In this document: positions 1 through 9,197 of the stretch, in pieces
How the letters are laid out: every line of letters starts with the position of its first letter
How positions within the stretch are numbered: position 1 is the first letter of the stretch
Assembly: GCF_007556775.1 (NCBI RefSeq)
Contig: NZ_CP041742.1
Span: forward strand, 620,001 to 684,000
From: Lysobacter lycopersici
Lineage (GTDB): Bacteria > Pseudomonadota > Gammaproteobacteria > Xanthomonadales > Xanthomonadaceae
DNA: 64,000 bases
Direction of reading: 5' to 3'
Notes under the pieces: model-generated
The model's input: only the letters and a program-made list of their open reading frames with translations
The model's database searches: none
What the model was told of the DNA's origin: nothing
Position numbers and translations under genes: made by a program

Positions 1-2209
1 CTTCGTTGTCGCCGCGGCGGAATTCGCGCAACGGCGCGCCGCGCAGCGCGAGCCCGACGAACTCCGCGACCTGCTGCGCGCTGAAACCGAAGGCCGCCGC
101 ACGTTCCCGGTCGACGTGCACGTTGAGCTCGGTATTCTGGTCGCCGGCATCGACGCGAACGTCGCGCAGTTCCTTGCGGTGGGCGAGGATGGGCACGATA
201 TCGTCGCCGATCGCGTGCAATACCTGGGTCGAATCGCCGACCAGCTGCACCTGCACGTTCTGCCCGGGCTGCCCGCTGCCCGGACCGCCGCCGTCGTTGC
301 CGATGCCGATGTCGGCGCGCGCGGACTTCGGCAATTCCTTGCGGATCGCCTCGATCAGTGGCTTGGTCGCCCCCGCCTTCTTGGTATCGAAGGTCAGGCG
401 CGTACCGGCGTCGCCCTGCTCGCTCCACCACGAGTAAACCTGGGTGACGTGGAAGCGCTTGCGGTTGGCGTTGACGAAGTCCTCGACGCGCAGGATCTCC
501 GCCGACATCTGCTCCTTGGTGTAGCTGCCCTTCCACTGGTAGTAGATGTTGGTCTCGCCGCCGTCGTCGCCGCCGAACATGTTTTTCTTGGTGAGCGCCA
601 TCGGCACGAAGCTGATCGCGATGATCAGCACGATGCCCGCCACGCTCCAGCCGCGGTGTTCCAGCGTCCAGCGCAACAGCTTCGCGTAGCGCTTCTGCAG
701 GCGCGGGATCAGGCCGCGTTCGTCGCGGACGGCGGGCGGCGTCTTCAACCGCGCCGAGATCATCGGGATCAGGCTCACCGCCACCAGCCACGACGCCAGC
801 AGCGAGACCGAGATGGTGATCGCGATCTGGGCGAGGTAGATGCTGAGGAAGTTGCGTTCGCCGAACAGGTTGGGCACGAACACGATGCAGTGGCAGAGCG
901 TGCCCGCGGTCAGGGCGATGGCCACGTGGCGGGTGCCGAGGATCGACGCCAGCCGCGGCTGGTCCGGCATGCGCTCGCGTTCCTGGTAGATGCTTTCGAC
1001 CACGACCACCGCGTTGTCGACCAGCATGCCGACCGCAAGCAACAGGCCCATCATCGACAGGATGTTGAGGGTCACGCCGGCGAAGTACATGAAGCCCAGC
1101 GTCATCACGAAGCAGATCGGGATGGCCAGCGTCACCATCAGGGTCGACGGCCAGTGGCGCAGGAAGAAATACAGCACGGTGATCGACAGCAGCAGGCCGA
1201 TGCCGCCGGCCTCCGCGAGTTCGGTCAGCGAACTGGTCACGTTGTCGCCGAGGTCCTGGATGATCTTGACCTGCAGGTCGGACAGGTCCGGTTGCGCGCG
1301 GATCGCGTTCACTTCCGCCAGCGCGTCCCGCGACACCTGCACCAGGTTCGCGTTGCGCTCCTTGAAGATGTCCAGGCCCACCGCGCGTTCGCCGTCGAGG
1401 CGGCGGTCGGCATCGCTCTCGCCAGGCTTCAGGCGCACGTCGGCGATGTCGCCCAGGCGCGTGCCGTCCTGTGCGATCACCAGGTCGCGCAGTTGCTGCA
1501 GGTCGGTGATTTCCCCCACCGGTTGCACGCGCAGGCGCCTGCCGCCGTCGTCGATCTCGCCGGCCGACACCGAGAAGTTCACCGTCTGCAGCCGGGTGCT
1601 GAGGTCGTTGAGGCCGATGCCGTGCGCGGTCAGGCGATCGGGAAGCACCGCGATCTCGACCTCGTTCTGCGGCGCGCCGGACACTTCGACGCGCGCGACG
1701 CCGGGAATCCGCTCCAGCCGCCGCTTGAACTCGCGGTCGATCATGTCGTACTGGCTGGTCAGGTCCTGCTTGCTGGCGAGGCGCACGCGCAGCACCGGCT
1801 GGTCCGTGGTCGAGAACTTCAGCACCTGGTAGCGCTTGAGGTCGTCGGGCAGTTCGTCGCGGATCGCGTCGAGCCGTTCGCGCGCCTCGGACGCGGCGAT
1901 GGCGACGTCGCGGCTCCAGTCGGAGAACTGCATGAACACCTGCGCGCCGCTGGAGGTGGCGTTCGAGTCCATGCGCTTGATCCCGCTCATGGTCGCCAGC
2001 GCTTCCTCGGCCGGGCGCAGCACCGTGCGTTCCACTTCCTCCGGGGTCGAACCGGCGTACGGCAGCGACACGAAGATGAAGGGCGGCGAGACTTCGGGGA
2101 AGGCTTCCAGCGGCAACCGGATCGCCGCGATCAGGCCGATCACGAACAGCGACACGAAGAACATGATCGTCGTGACCGGCCTCTTGATACTGAATTCGGC
2201 GATGCTCAT
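1..2209 (-). CDS. RND efflux permease B (HAE family), C-terminus beyond window
   Basis: Inner-membrane proton-driven efflux permease of the AcrB/HAE superfamily. About 736 of the usual 1,020-1,060 residues are visible; the rest runs off the left edge. The N-terminus MSIAEFSIKRPV is the cytoplasmic amphipathic helix plus TM1 that opens these proteins. TM4 carries the proton-relay motif as GMLVDNAVVVVES (around residues 394-406), so the usual Asp-Asp pair is Asp398-Asn399. It is the last visible gene of a five-gene minus-strand operon and begins 12 nt after the DUF4386 gene stop. Two permeases served by one adaptor resembles MdtABC-type arrangements. The substrate cannot be told from the sequence. 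Confidence 0.93.
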   Translation of the reverse strand, partial: MSIAEFSIKRPVTTIMFFVSLFVIGLIAAIRLPLEAFPEVSPPFIFVSLPYAGSTPEEVERTVLRPAEEALATMSGIKRMDSNATSSGAQVFMQFSDWSRDVAIAASEARERLDAIRDELPDDLKRYQVLKFSTTDQPVLRVRLASKQDLTSQYDMIDREFKRRLERIPGVARVEVSGAPQNEVEIAVLPDRLTAHGIGLNDLSTRLQTVNFSVSAGEIDDGGRRLRVQPVGEITDLQQLRDLVIAQDGTRLGDIADVRLKPGESDADRRLDGERAVGLDIFKERNANLVQVSRDALAEVNAIRAQPDLSDLQVKIIQDLGDNVTSSLTELAEAGGIGLLLSITVLYFFLRHWPSTLMVTLAIPICFVMTLGFMYFAGVTLNILSMMGLLLAVGMLVDNAVVVVESIYQERERMPDQPRLASILGTRHVAIALTAGTLCHCIVFVPNLFGERNFLSIYLAQIAITISVSLLASWLVAVSLIPMISARLKTPPAVRDERGLIPRLQKRYAKLLRWTLEHRGWSVAGIVLIIAISFVPMALTKKNMFGGDDGGETNIYYQWKGSYTKEQMSAEILRVEDFVNANRKRFHVTQVYSWWSEQGDAGTRLTFDTKKAGATKPLIEAIRKELPKSARADIGIGNDGGGPGSGQPGQNVQVQLVGDSTQVLHAIGDDIVPILAHRKELRDVRVDAGDQNTELNVHVDRERAAAFGFSAQQVAEFVGLALRGAPLREFRRGDNE

Positions 2210-2221
2210 GCTGTCTTCGAC

Positions 2222-2959
2222 CTATGGGTTGTTCGCTGCACGAATCGATGCGACCTGTTCCCGCGGCTGGCGCACCCCCACGACCAACAGCCACAGGCAG
2301 GTACCGATTTCCCCCGCCGCCGCGGGCAGGCGGACGTAATCGGCAATCGCGGATTCCGCGTAGCCGGGCCACAACAGGTGCCCGAAGACATCGATCAGGT
2401 AGCCGAAGCAGCCCGCCATCAACAGGATGCCGAGCAGTCGGGGCAAAAACCCGGACTTGAAGACCAGGTAGCCGAAAGGAAGCAGCCACAATCCCCAGAA
2501 CACCTCCGAGATGAGCAACCCATTGCGGTAGGCATCCAGCGACAGCATCACCTGGGCATGCAGTTGTTCGCCGGACAACGATCGCAAATGGCTGCCCACG
2601 TCTAGGATCGACAACACATCGAGCCTGTGGGTGAGGTTGACGAACGAGACCGGGACACTGGCCAGTGCGAATGCCACCATCAGCGTCGCCGGGGCGACGG
2701 CGACTGCTCCGAGCAACCTGTAAAGCGCAATCGGCAGCAACAGGAAGGCGATGTAGCAAACCACGGCCGCCGCGATCCCGGACCGGAATAGCGATTCGGA
2801 TGCCGTCAGGTTTTGCACCACCGTCGAAGCATCGCCCGACATGGCGATGTGCGAAGGTACGTAAGCCAAGCTGTACATGCCGGCGACGACGACTATCAGA
2901 TACAGCAGGCCAGCGACTCGCGCGGCTCTGTTCCGATTCCGCTGAAGGGGTTCGTGCAT
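2222..2959 (-). CDS. DUF4386-type membrane protein inside the RND operon
   Basis: A 245-residue integral membrane protein with about six hydrophobic segments. The first is near residues 15-35 (LLYLIVVVAGMYSLAYV). The C-terminal pattern, LLISEVFWGLWLLPFGYLV followed by GYLIDVFGHLL, is typical of the DUF4386 family, whose function is unknown. The start MHEPLQRN is chosen because it lies 2 nt after the preceding stop; the frame is open further upstream only as a shadow of the neighbouring genes. It lies between DUF6326 and permease B and is probably co-transcribed with both. Family assignment is by recalled pattern, not a search. Confidence 0.85.
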   Translation of the reverse strand: MHEPLQRNRNRAARVAGLLYLIVVVAGMYSLAYVPSHIAMSGDASTVVQNLTASESLFRSGIAAAVVCYIAFLLLPIALYRLLGAVAVAPATLMVAFALASVPVSFVNLTHRLDVLSILDVGSHLRSLSGEQLHAQVMLSLDAYRNGLLISEVFWGLWLLPFGYLVFKSGFLPRLLGILLMAGCFGYLIDVFGHLLWPGYAESAIADYVRLPAAAGEIGTCLWLLVVGVRQPREQVASIRAANNP

Positions 2960-2961
2960 GC

Positions 2962-3402
2962 TCACGGGCGCTGCTCCGCGGCACGCCTCGGCCATCGCCA
3001 CGCCTGCCACGCGATGGACAGGGTCAGCGCGATCTCGACCGCACCGAACAGCTTGTAGAAATACCAGGCGCCCTGTACCGCCATCGCCATGACCAGCGCG
3101 TAGAACACGCCGAGCACGATGTTGGCCAGGCGGCAGGCGCGTGGCGCCAGCAGCACCGTGAACACCACCATCAACGCGGGCACGATCAGCAGTAGCGAGG
3201 TGCCCACCAGTGCGCCCTGCGTCGCCGGGCCGAACGCCAGTTGCCCGCCGATCATTTCCTGCAGCTTCCCCGGGACGTACAACTCGAAATAATCGCCGTA
3301 GACGTAGCAGAACATCGTTGCCGCCCACAGCAGCGCCAGTTTCACCCGCACGTTCACCGGCGCCGTATCCAGTGGTGCACGAAACCGCGATCCCGCGCTC
3401 AT
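2962..3402 (-). CDS. DUF6326-type four-helix membrane protein inside the RND operon
   Basis: A 146-residue protein with about four membrane segments. The motif DYFELYVPGKLQEM after the first helix is characteristic of DUF6326, a family with no assigned function. The ATG at 3402 overlaps the stop of permease A by 4 bp (ATGA), which strongly supports this start and translational coupling. The C-terminus ends in a basic, Trp-rich tail (AWRWPRRAAEQRP). Its position between two RND permeases suggests a small accessory membrane partner, but this is inference only. Confidence 0.85.
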   Translation of the reverse strand: MSAGSRFRAPLDTAPVNVRVKLALLWAATMFCYVYGDYFELYVPGKLQEMIGGQLAFGPATQGALVGTSLLLIVPALMVVFTVLLAPRACRLANIVLGVFYALVMAMAVQGAWYFYKLFGAVEIALTLSIAWQAWRWPRRAAEQRP

Positions 3403-6400
3403 GCCGCGCCCTCGCCCAGCGCATCGCCTTCGTGGCGCAGGCCTTCGGCGACTTCCTCGGCGTCGTGGCGCGCGCGGCGACCGCGTTCGGCGTAGTACTC
3501 GTCCGGCTTGCGGTCGAGCAGGTCGTACACCACCGGGATCACCACTAGCGTCAGCAACGTCGACACCAGCAGGCCGCCGATCACCGTGATCGCCATCGGC
3601 GAACGCACTTCCGCGCCCTCGCCGAAGGCCAGCGCCAGCGGCAGGAAGCCGAACAACGTGCACAGCGTGGTCATCATGATCGGGCGCAACCGCGATCGCG
3701 CACCTTCCACCAACGCCTCACGCTTGTGCACGCCGTGTTCGCGCAACTGGTTGACCTTGTCGATCAGGATGATCGCGTTCTTCACCACCAGCCCGACCAG
3801 CAGGATCAGGCCGATGAACACCACCGCCGACACCGGCGAGCGCGTGAGCAGCAGCGCCAGCACCGCGCCGACCATGGCGAGCGGGATAGTGAACAGAATC
3901 ACGAACGGGTGGAGCAACGATTCGAATTGCGATGCCATCACGAGGTAGACGAGGAACACCGCGAGGCCGAACGCGAACAGCAGCGAGCGCACCGATTCGC
4001 CCAGTTCCTCGCCCTGCCCGCCGATGTGCAGGCGCACGTCGGCACCGAGCGGATCGCGCTTCACCATCTCGTTCACCTCGCGCACCGCGGTGCCGAGGTC
4101 GATGCCGCGCAGGTTGGACGACACCAGCGCCACGCGGATCTGGTCGGCGCGGTGGATTTCGCTCGGGCCGGTGGTCTGCACGACGTCGGCGACGGAATCG
4201 AGCGTCACCGGATTGCCGCCGCCGGGATTCACGATCAGGCGCTTGATGTCCTCCACCGAGGAACGCTGGTCGGCCTGCGCGCGCACCAGCACGTCGATCT
4301 TCTTGTCGCGGAAGCTGTAACGCGTGGCGACGTCGCCGGCGACCTTGTTCACCACGATGTCGGCGATCTGGCGCGTGGTCAGGCCGAGCGCGCCGGCGCG
4401 CTGCTGGTCGAAGCGGATCTGGATTTCGGGGAAGCCCTGCTCCACCGAGGATTTCACGTCGGCGTAGTGCGGGTTCGCGCGCAGCATCTGCACCAGCTTC
4501 TGCCCGGCGCGTTCGATGGTCGGCAAATCCTCGCCGCTGAGTTCGATTTCCAGCGGCGTGGACAGGCTGAACAGCTGCGGACGGCTGAAGTCGACCTGTG
4601 CGCCGGTGTGGCCCTGCATGCTCTTGCGCAGGGAATCGGTTTCGCGCGCCTCGACCTGCTTGCTGCCGCCATCGGCCATGATCACGGTCAACTTGCCGAT
4701 GTTTTCGCCGCTCTCGGTCGGATTCGCGTCGAGCCGGGTACCGGTGCCGCTGACAGCGTACAGCGCGCGGATGCCGTCGTCCTTCGCGTGCTGTTCCTGC
4801 AGCGAACGCACCAGCGCGTCGGTTTCGGCGAGCGGCGTGCCCGGCGGCAGTTTCACCGTCATGTCGAAGCGATCCTGCGCCAGCTGCGGGATCAGGTCCG
4901 CTCCCAGCATCGGGATCGCAAGCAAGGTCAGCCCGAACGCCACCGCGGCCGCGAACAAGACGCGCTTGGGTCGCAGCAACGCGCCCGGCAGCAGCTTGAG
5001 GTAGGCGGATTCGGCACGCGCATACGGCTTCATTGCGAGATCGCTGGCCTTGCGCATCACCGGGCCGACTACGGCCACGATCCCGCGCCAGATGCGCACG
5101 ACAAGCCACGCGACGCCGAAGAACGCGCCGCGGATGCCGGCGCCAATGCCACGCTTGCCAGTCGCGACCGGCTTCAACCATTTGCGCCCGGGTTGCCACT
5201 GCGGATGTGGCGCTTCCTCCGGGAACGCCATCGGCGGACGACCCTTGAGCGCACTGAGCATCGGGATGAGCGTCATCGACACGCACAGCGAAATCGCGAT
5301 GGCGATCGCCACGGTCAGCGCCTGGTCGCGGAACAACTGGCCGGCGATGCCCTGCACGAACACCAGTGGCAGGAACACCGCGATGGTGGTCAGCGTGGAC
5401 GCGAACACCGCCATGCTCACCTCGCGCGTGCCGGCGATGGCGGCGTCGATGATGCCGAGCCCGCGTTCACGCGCCTTGGCGATGGATTCGAGCACGACGA
5501 TGGAATCGTCGACCACCAGGCCGGTCGCCAGCGCAAGGCCGCCGAGCGACATCACGTTGAGGCTGAGGTCCAGCCGGTCCATGAAGAAGAACGTGGCGAT
5601 GATCGACACCGGCAGCGACAGCGAGATCACGAACGTGCTCCAGCCATCGCGCAGGAACAGGAAGATGATCAGGATCGCCAGCAGGCCGCCGATCACCGCG
5701 TCCAGCTTCACGTCGCTGATCGCGTGGCGGATGAACTGCGACTGGTCGTCGATCACGGTCAGTTCGGCATCGGCGGGAATCTGGTCCTTGAGCTGGGCCA
5801 GGCGCTTCTGCACCGCGTCCGCGGTGGCCACCGTATTCGCGTCGCCTTCCTTGTAGATCGCCAGTTCCACCGCCTCCTTGCCGCCGAGGCGGATGATCGC
5901 CTCGCGTTCCTTGTGGCCCTGGCGCACGGTGGCGATGTCGCCCAGGCGCAGCGCCTGCCCGCCTCCGGCCACCGCCGCGCTGCTGCTGGCGCTGCCCTGC
6001 GCGAGGGCCGCCATCACGCTCATGTCGCCGCTGGCGGCCGCGACCCGCATTGCCTGGTCGGCGGCGCTGTCGCCGGCGCTCGCGGCGCGGGTGGTGACCA
6101 GCATGTTGCGGATCTGGTCGAGGTCGGCGAACTGGTTGACCGTGCGCACCAGGTAGCGCTGCGAACCTTCCTCGAGCTTGCCGCCCGAGACGTTGATGTT
6201 CTCCTGCTGCAGGCGCTGGATCACGGTTTCGATCGGAATGCCGAGCGCGGCGAGCTTCTGCTGGTCGATGTCGACCTGCACTTCGTCCTCGAGGCCGCCG
6301 CCGACCTTGACCGCGGCCACGCCGGAGACGGGTTCGAGTTTCTTCTTCAGGTCGTCGTCGGCGTAGCGGCGCAGTTCGGTCAGGCGCCGCAGTTCGTCGC

Positions 6401-6878
6401 CGCCATTGCCCTTGTCCGACAGCGCGAGGCGCAGGATCGGCTCGGTGGATGGATTGAAGCGCAACAGCACCGGCGCCTTCGCTTCCAGCGGCAGCTGCAG
6501 CGCCTCCATCTTGTCGCGCACCTCAAGGCTGGCCTGGTCCATGTCGGTGCCCCAGGCGAATTCCAGCACCACGTCGCTCTGCCCGGTGCGCGAGACCGAG
6601 GTGAGCTTGCGCAGGTTCTTGACCACGCCGACCGCTTCCTCGACCGGCTGCGTCACCAGGGTTTCGATTTCCGCGGGCGCGGCGCCGGTGTATTCGGTGC
6701 GCACCGTGAGCGTGGGATAGCTGAGGTCGGGCAGCAGGTTGACCTTGAGGTCGCGCAGCGCGATCACGCCGAACAGCACGAAGGTCAGCGTCACCATCGC
6801 CACCGTCACCCGGCGACGCGTGCAGAATTCCACGAGGCCGCGCGCGCCGCGCGCAGCCCCGTTCGGCGAGGCGCTCAT
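3399..6878 (-). CDS. RND efflux permease A (HAE family), long form
   Basis: Proton-driven inner-membrane efflux permease, 1,159 residues, about 100 longer than a typical AcrB/MexB protein. It begins MSASPNGAARGARG and then a cytoplasmic helix leading into TM1. TM4 has the canonical Asp-Asp pair in GLVVDDSIVVLES, and TM10 has the expected Lys in GLVVKNAIILID. The extra length is in an Ala/Ser-rich insertion in the first periplasmic domain (about residues 290-330) and in a basic linker after TM6 (about residues 565-640). The ATG at 6878 overlaps the stop of the adaptor gene by 4 bp. It forms an operon with the adaptor and permease B. Confidence 0.95.
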   Translation of the reverse strand: MSASPNGAARGARGLVEFCTRRRVTVAMVTLTFVLFGVIALRDLKVNLLPDLSYPTLTVRTEYTGAAPAEIETLVTQPVEEAVGVVKNLRKLTSVSRTGQSDVVLEFAWGTDMDQASLEVRDKMEALQLPLEAKAPVLLRFNPSTEPILRLALSDKGNGGDELRRLTELRRYADDDLKKKLEPVSGVAAVKVGGGLEDEVQVDIDQQKLAALGIPIETVIQRLQQENINVSGGKLEEGSQRYLVRTVNQFADLDQIRNMLVTTRAASAGDSAADQAMRVAAASGDMSVMAALAQGSASSSAAVAGGGQALRLGDIATVRQGHKEREAIIRLGGKEAVELAIYKEGDANTVATADAVQKRLAQLKDQIPADAELTVIDDQSQFIRHAISDVKLDAVIGGLLAILIIFLFLRDGWSTFVISLSLPVSIIATFFFMDRLDLSLNVMSLGGLALATGLVVDDSIVVLESIAKARERGLGIIDAAIAGTREVSMAVFASTLTTIAVFLPLVFVQGIAGQLFRDQALTVAIAIAISLCVSMTLIPMLSALKGRPPMAFPEEAPHPQWQPGRKWLKPVATGKRGIGAGIRGAFFGVAWLVVRIWRGIVAVVGPVMRKASDLAMKPYARAESAYLKLLPGALLRPKRVLFAAAVAFGLTLLAIPMLGADLIPQLAQDRFDMTVKLPPGTPLAETDALVRSLQEQHAKDDGIRALYAVSGTGTRLDANPTESGENIGKLTVIMADGGSKQVEARETDSLRKSMQGHTGAQVDFSRPQLFSLSTPLEIELSGEDLPTIERAGQKLVQMLRANPHYADVKSSVEQGFPEIQIRFDQQRAGALGLTTRQIADIVVNKVAGDVATRYSFRDKKIDVLVRAQADQRSSVEDIKRLIVNPGGGNPVTLDSVADVVQTTGPSEIHRADQIRVALVSSNLRGIDLGTAVREVNEMVKRDPLGADVRLHIGGQGEELGESVRSLLFAFGLAVFLVYLVMASQFESLLHPFVILFTIPLAMVGAVLALLLTRSPVSAVVFIGLILLVGLVVKNAIILIDKVNQLREHGVHKREALVEGARSRLRPIMMTTLCTLFGFLPLALAFGEGAEVRSPMAITVIGGLLVSTLLTLVVIPVVYDLLDRKPDEYYAERGRRARHDAEEVAEGLRHEGDALGEGAA

Positions 6879-8026
6879 TGCTTCGCGCCCGACTTCGGCG
6901 CGGCGGCCCTGGCGACCGCCTTCGTCGCTTGCGCGCCGAGCACCTGCACCGCGCTGCCTTCGCGCAGCGCGACTTTGCCCGCGGTCACGACCTGATCGCC
7001 TTGCTTGAGCCCGGACAGCACTTCGGCCCATTCGCCATCGGTGTAGCCGAGCTTGACCGACACCCGCGCCGCCTTGCCGCCGCGGGCGACGAATACCGCG
7101 GGATCGTCCTCGTCGTCGAGCAGCGCGACGCGCGGGATGACCAATGCGTTCGCGCGCTGGTCGTAATCGATGCGAATGCGCCCGAACATGCCCGGCTGCA
7201 GCAAGCCGCCACCGTCGAACGCACAGACCACTCGGAAGGTACCGCTGCCTGAATCCACCACCGGCGCGATGCGGTCGACCTTGCCGGCGAAGCTCTTGCC
7301 CGGCAACGCATCCACCTGCAACGCGACCGGCAGGCCGGCCTTCAGCGTCTCCAGGTCGCGTTCGGGCACGTTGAGCGTGGCTTCGAGCCGCGAGTTGTCG
7401 ACGATGCGGAAGATCGGCGTGTTGATCTGCACGAAATTGCCGGGCTTGATCGAACGCGAGGCGATCGTGCCGGAGATCGGCGCGACCACGTCGGTGTAGG
7501 AGAGTTCCAACCGGGCCATGTTCCAGACCGCGCGCGCGTTCTCCAGGTCGTACTTGAGCTGGTCAAGGTCGTTGGCGCTGACCATCTTCTGCGCCGCGAG
7601 CGTGCGTGCGCGCGAATAGTTGGCTTCGAGCTTGCGCACCTGCGCCTCGGCCTGCGCGGCCTGCAGCGCCGGGCGCGCGCGGTCGATGCGCACCAGCACC
7701 TGCCCGGCGCGCACGGCTTGGCCTTCCTGCGCCAGCACCTGCAGTGCCACGCCGGAGGTCTTGGCCACCACCTGCGATTCGCCGCGGGCTTCCAGCGGCG
7801 CGGTGCCGCTGTAGCTGGCCGCGATCGGCCGCCGCGCCACGGCGGCGACTTCGACCGGGATGGCGTCCGGACCCTTGTCGGCATCCTTGGCCTGGGCGTC
7901 GCCGTCGCCCTTCTTGCAGCCGCCGAGCAGGACCGCCGCGAGGCAGGCGGCGATGGCGAACGCGGGCAACGGGCGCAGGGAACGCCCGGAGGCGAGCCCG
8001 GTAAAACGGGGGGAGGAAGGCAGCAT
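6875..8026 (-). CDS. RND periplasmic adaptor (membrane fusion) lipoprotein
   Basis: Periplasmic adaptor that links an RND permease to an outer-membrane channel, 383 residues. The signal peptide ends in a lipobox, LLGGC, with the acylated Cys at about residue 37, so it should be anchored in the inner membrane. A barrel-sandwich half (GVALQVLAQEGQAVRAGQVL) is followed by a coiled-coil hairpin rich in Ala, Gln and Glu, then the second lipoyl half (VVAPISGTIASRSIKPGNFV) and a beta-barrel. This is the AcrA/MexA fold order. It is the first gene of the operon. No outer-membrane channel gene and no regulator is adjacent on the visible side. Confidence 0.95.
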   Translation of the reverse strand: MLPSSPRFTGLASGRSLRPLPAFAIAACLAAVLLGGCKKGDGDAQAKDADKGPDAIPVEVAAVARRPIAASYSGTAPLEARGESQVVAKTSGVALQVLAQEGQAVRAGQVLVRIDRARPALQAAQAEAQVRKLEANYSRARTLAAQKMVSANDLDQLKYDLENARAVWNMARLELSYTDVVAPISGTIASRSIKPGNFVQINTPIFRIVDNSRLEATLNVPERDLETLKAGLPVALQVDALPGKSFAGKVDRIAPVVDSGSGTFRVVCAFDGGGLLQPGMFGRIRIDYDQRANALVIPRVALLDDEDDPAVFVARGGKAARVSVKLGYTDGEWAEVLSGLKQGDQVVTAGKVALREGSAVQVLGAQATKAVARAAAPKSGAKQ

Positions 8027-8219
8027 CGGGACAGGGCCTGTCTGGTGTTGTAGGTAGGTATATCACCTTGCCTGCGGGCGCCCATGCGCCGAAGGTCATG
8101 GTGTCTCTGCAGCGAGGATGCGGCGGCCTCGCGTTTCGTTGCATCTCGACCGCACGCTATACTTTCGTGAATGCGTTTCGCGATGACGAAACGCGCCACT
8201 CCAACACCGGGAAAACCCG
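8027..8219. promoter_or_regulatory. Divergent promoter region, RND operon / cytochromes
   Basis: This 193-bp spacer separates the divergently transcribed adaptor and cytochrome genes. On the plus strand gcTATACT at 8156-8163 is a good -10 box, 56 nt before the cytochrome start, without a clear -35. Near 8055-8062 the minus strand reads TATACC, a weaker -10 candidate for the RND operon. No convincing regulator palindrome was seen. Confidence 0.45.
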
Positions 8220-8609
8220 ATGCGACTGTCGACTTTCGCCGCATTCCTCGCCCTTGCGCTGCCCGCCGGCGCCTTCGCCCAGGACGCCGCAACCCCTGCC
8301 AGCAGCACGACTCCCGCTGCCGCAGAGCCCGCCCCCGCAACGCCCGCCGCACCAGTCGGCGATGCCACCCGCGGCAAGCCGCTGACCTACACCTGCCAGG
8401 GTTGCCACGGCATCACCGGCTACAAGAACGCCTATCCGAACTACCACGTGCCGCGCATCGGCGGGCAGTCGGCGCAGTACCTGACCAACGCGTTGATGGA
8501 ATACCGCGCCGGCAAGCGCAAGCACCCGACCATGCAGGCGCAGGCGCAGAGCTTCTCGGAGCAGGACATCGCCGACATCGCCGCCTACCTCTCCGGAGTG
8601 GACAAGTGA
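8220..8609 (+). CDS. Small periplasmic c-type cytochrome
   Basis: Class I c-type cytochrome, 129 residues. A Sec signal peptide (MRLSTFAAFLALALPAGAFA) precedes a Pro/Ala linker and a mono-haem domain with the CxxCH motif CQGCH at about residues 60-64. The distal Met is probably in the HPTMQAQAQ segment. It resembles the cytochrome c4/c5-like soluble electron carriers that feed terminal oxidases; the exact partner is unknown. The stop overlaps a possible GTG start of the next cytochrome gene, so the two are likely translated from one mRNA. Confidence 0.92.
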   Translation: MRLSTFAAFLALALPAGAFAQDAATPASSTTPAAAEPAPATPAAPVGDATRGKPLTYTCQGCHGITGYKNAYPNYHVPRIGGQSAQYLTNALMEYRAGKRKHPTMQAQAQSFSEQDIADIAAYLSGVDK

Positions 8610-9058
8610 ACCGCGCCATGAAGACCCTGTTCCCAGCCCTGCTCTGCGCGTTCGCCCTGTCCGCCTGCGGCGGCGGCAACGACGTCCCGGCCGAGCATTC
8701 GCAGGCCGACCGTTCCGAAGGCCACACCTCCTCGTCCGCGGGCCTGCCCGAGGGCCACATCGACGCCGGCAAGCAGCTTGCCGAAACCAAGGGCAAGGCC
8801 ACCGGCCAGGCCTGCGTGGACTGCCACGGCGCCGAAGGCAATGCGCCGATCGATGCGACCTACCCGAAGATCGGCGGCCAGTACCACGATTACATCGCGC
8901 ACTCGCTGCAGCTGTACCGCGACGGCGACCGTTCCGGCAGCCCGACGACGGACTTGATGGGTTCGCAGGCGAAGGACCTGACCGACCAGCAGATCGCGGA
9001 CCTGTCCGCCTATTTCGGTTCGCGCGAAACCAAGTTGCACGACCTGCACACGCAGTAA
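8606..9058 (+). CDS. c-type cytochrome lipoprotein
   Basis: Second mono-haem cytochrome of the pair, about 150 residues. The signal peptide ends ALSAC, a lipobox, so the mature protein should be lipid-anchored. The haem site is CVDCH, and the distal Met is probably in DLMGSQAKDLT. The GTG at 8606 is chosen as start because GGAG lies 7 nt upstream and the codon overlaps the previous stop (GTGA). The in-frame ATG at 8618 would give 146 residues but has poor ribosome-binding-site spacing. The pairing suggests an electron relay between a soluble and a membrane-tethered carrier. Confidence 0.9.
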   Translation: MNRAMKTLFPALLCAFALSACGGGNDVPAEHSQADRSEGHTSSSAGLPEGHIDAGKQLAETKGKATGQACVDCHGAEGNAPIDATYPKIGGQYHDYIAHSLQLYRDGDRSGSPTTDLMGSQAKDLTDQQIADLSAYFGSRETKLHDLHTQ

Positions 9059-9079
9059 GCGTTCCGATTCGATGCAACG

Positions 9080-9106
9080 AAAAAGGAGCCGCGAGGCTCC
9101 TTTTTT
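9080..9106 (+). terminator. Rho-independent terminator after the cytochrome pair
   Basis: A GGAGCC/GGCTCC stem with a GCGA loop is flanked by A5 on the left and T6 on the right. The A-run makes it potentially bidirectional. It closes the two-cytochrome operon. Confidence 0.9.
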
Positions 9107-9197
9107 GTTTCCGCGGAACGGCGATTGACGAGCTCGTGAGAATCGGTCGAATATCGCGATGCACCCCATTCAAGCGGGCTAACAGGCGTTTCTGAGT

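Noticed and set aside
116-2605. Long plus-strand open frame opposite permease B
   Set aside because: His/Arg/Gln-rich translation without domains; a shadow of the RND gene on the other strand, as is common at high GC.
3726-6995. Plus-strand frame of about 1,090 codons opposite permease A
   Set aside because: Antisense shadow; the minus strand encodes an intact RND permease with all motifs.
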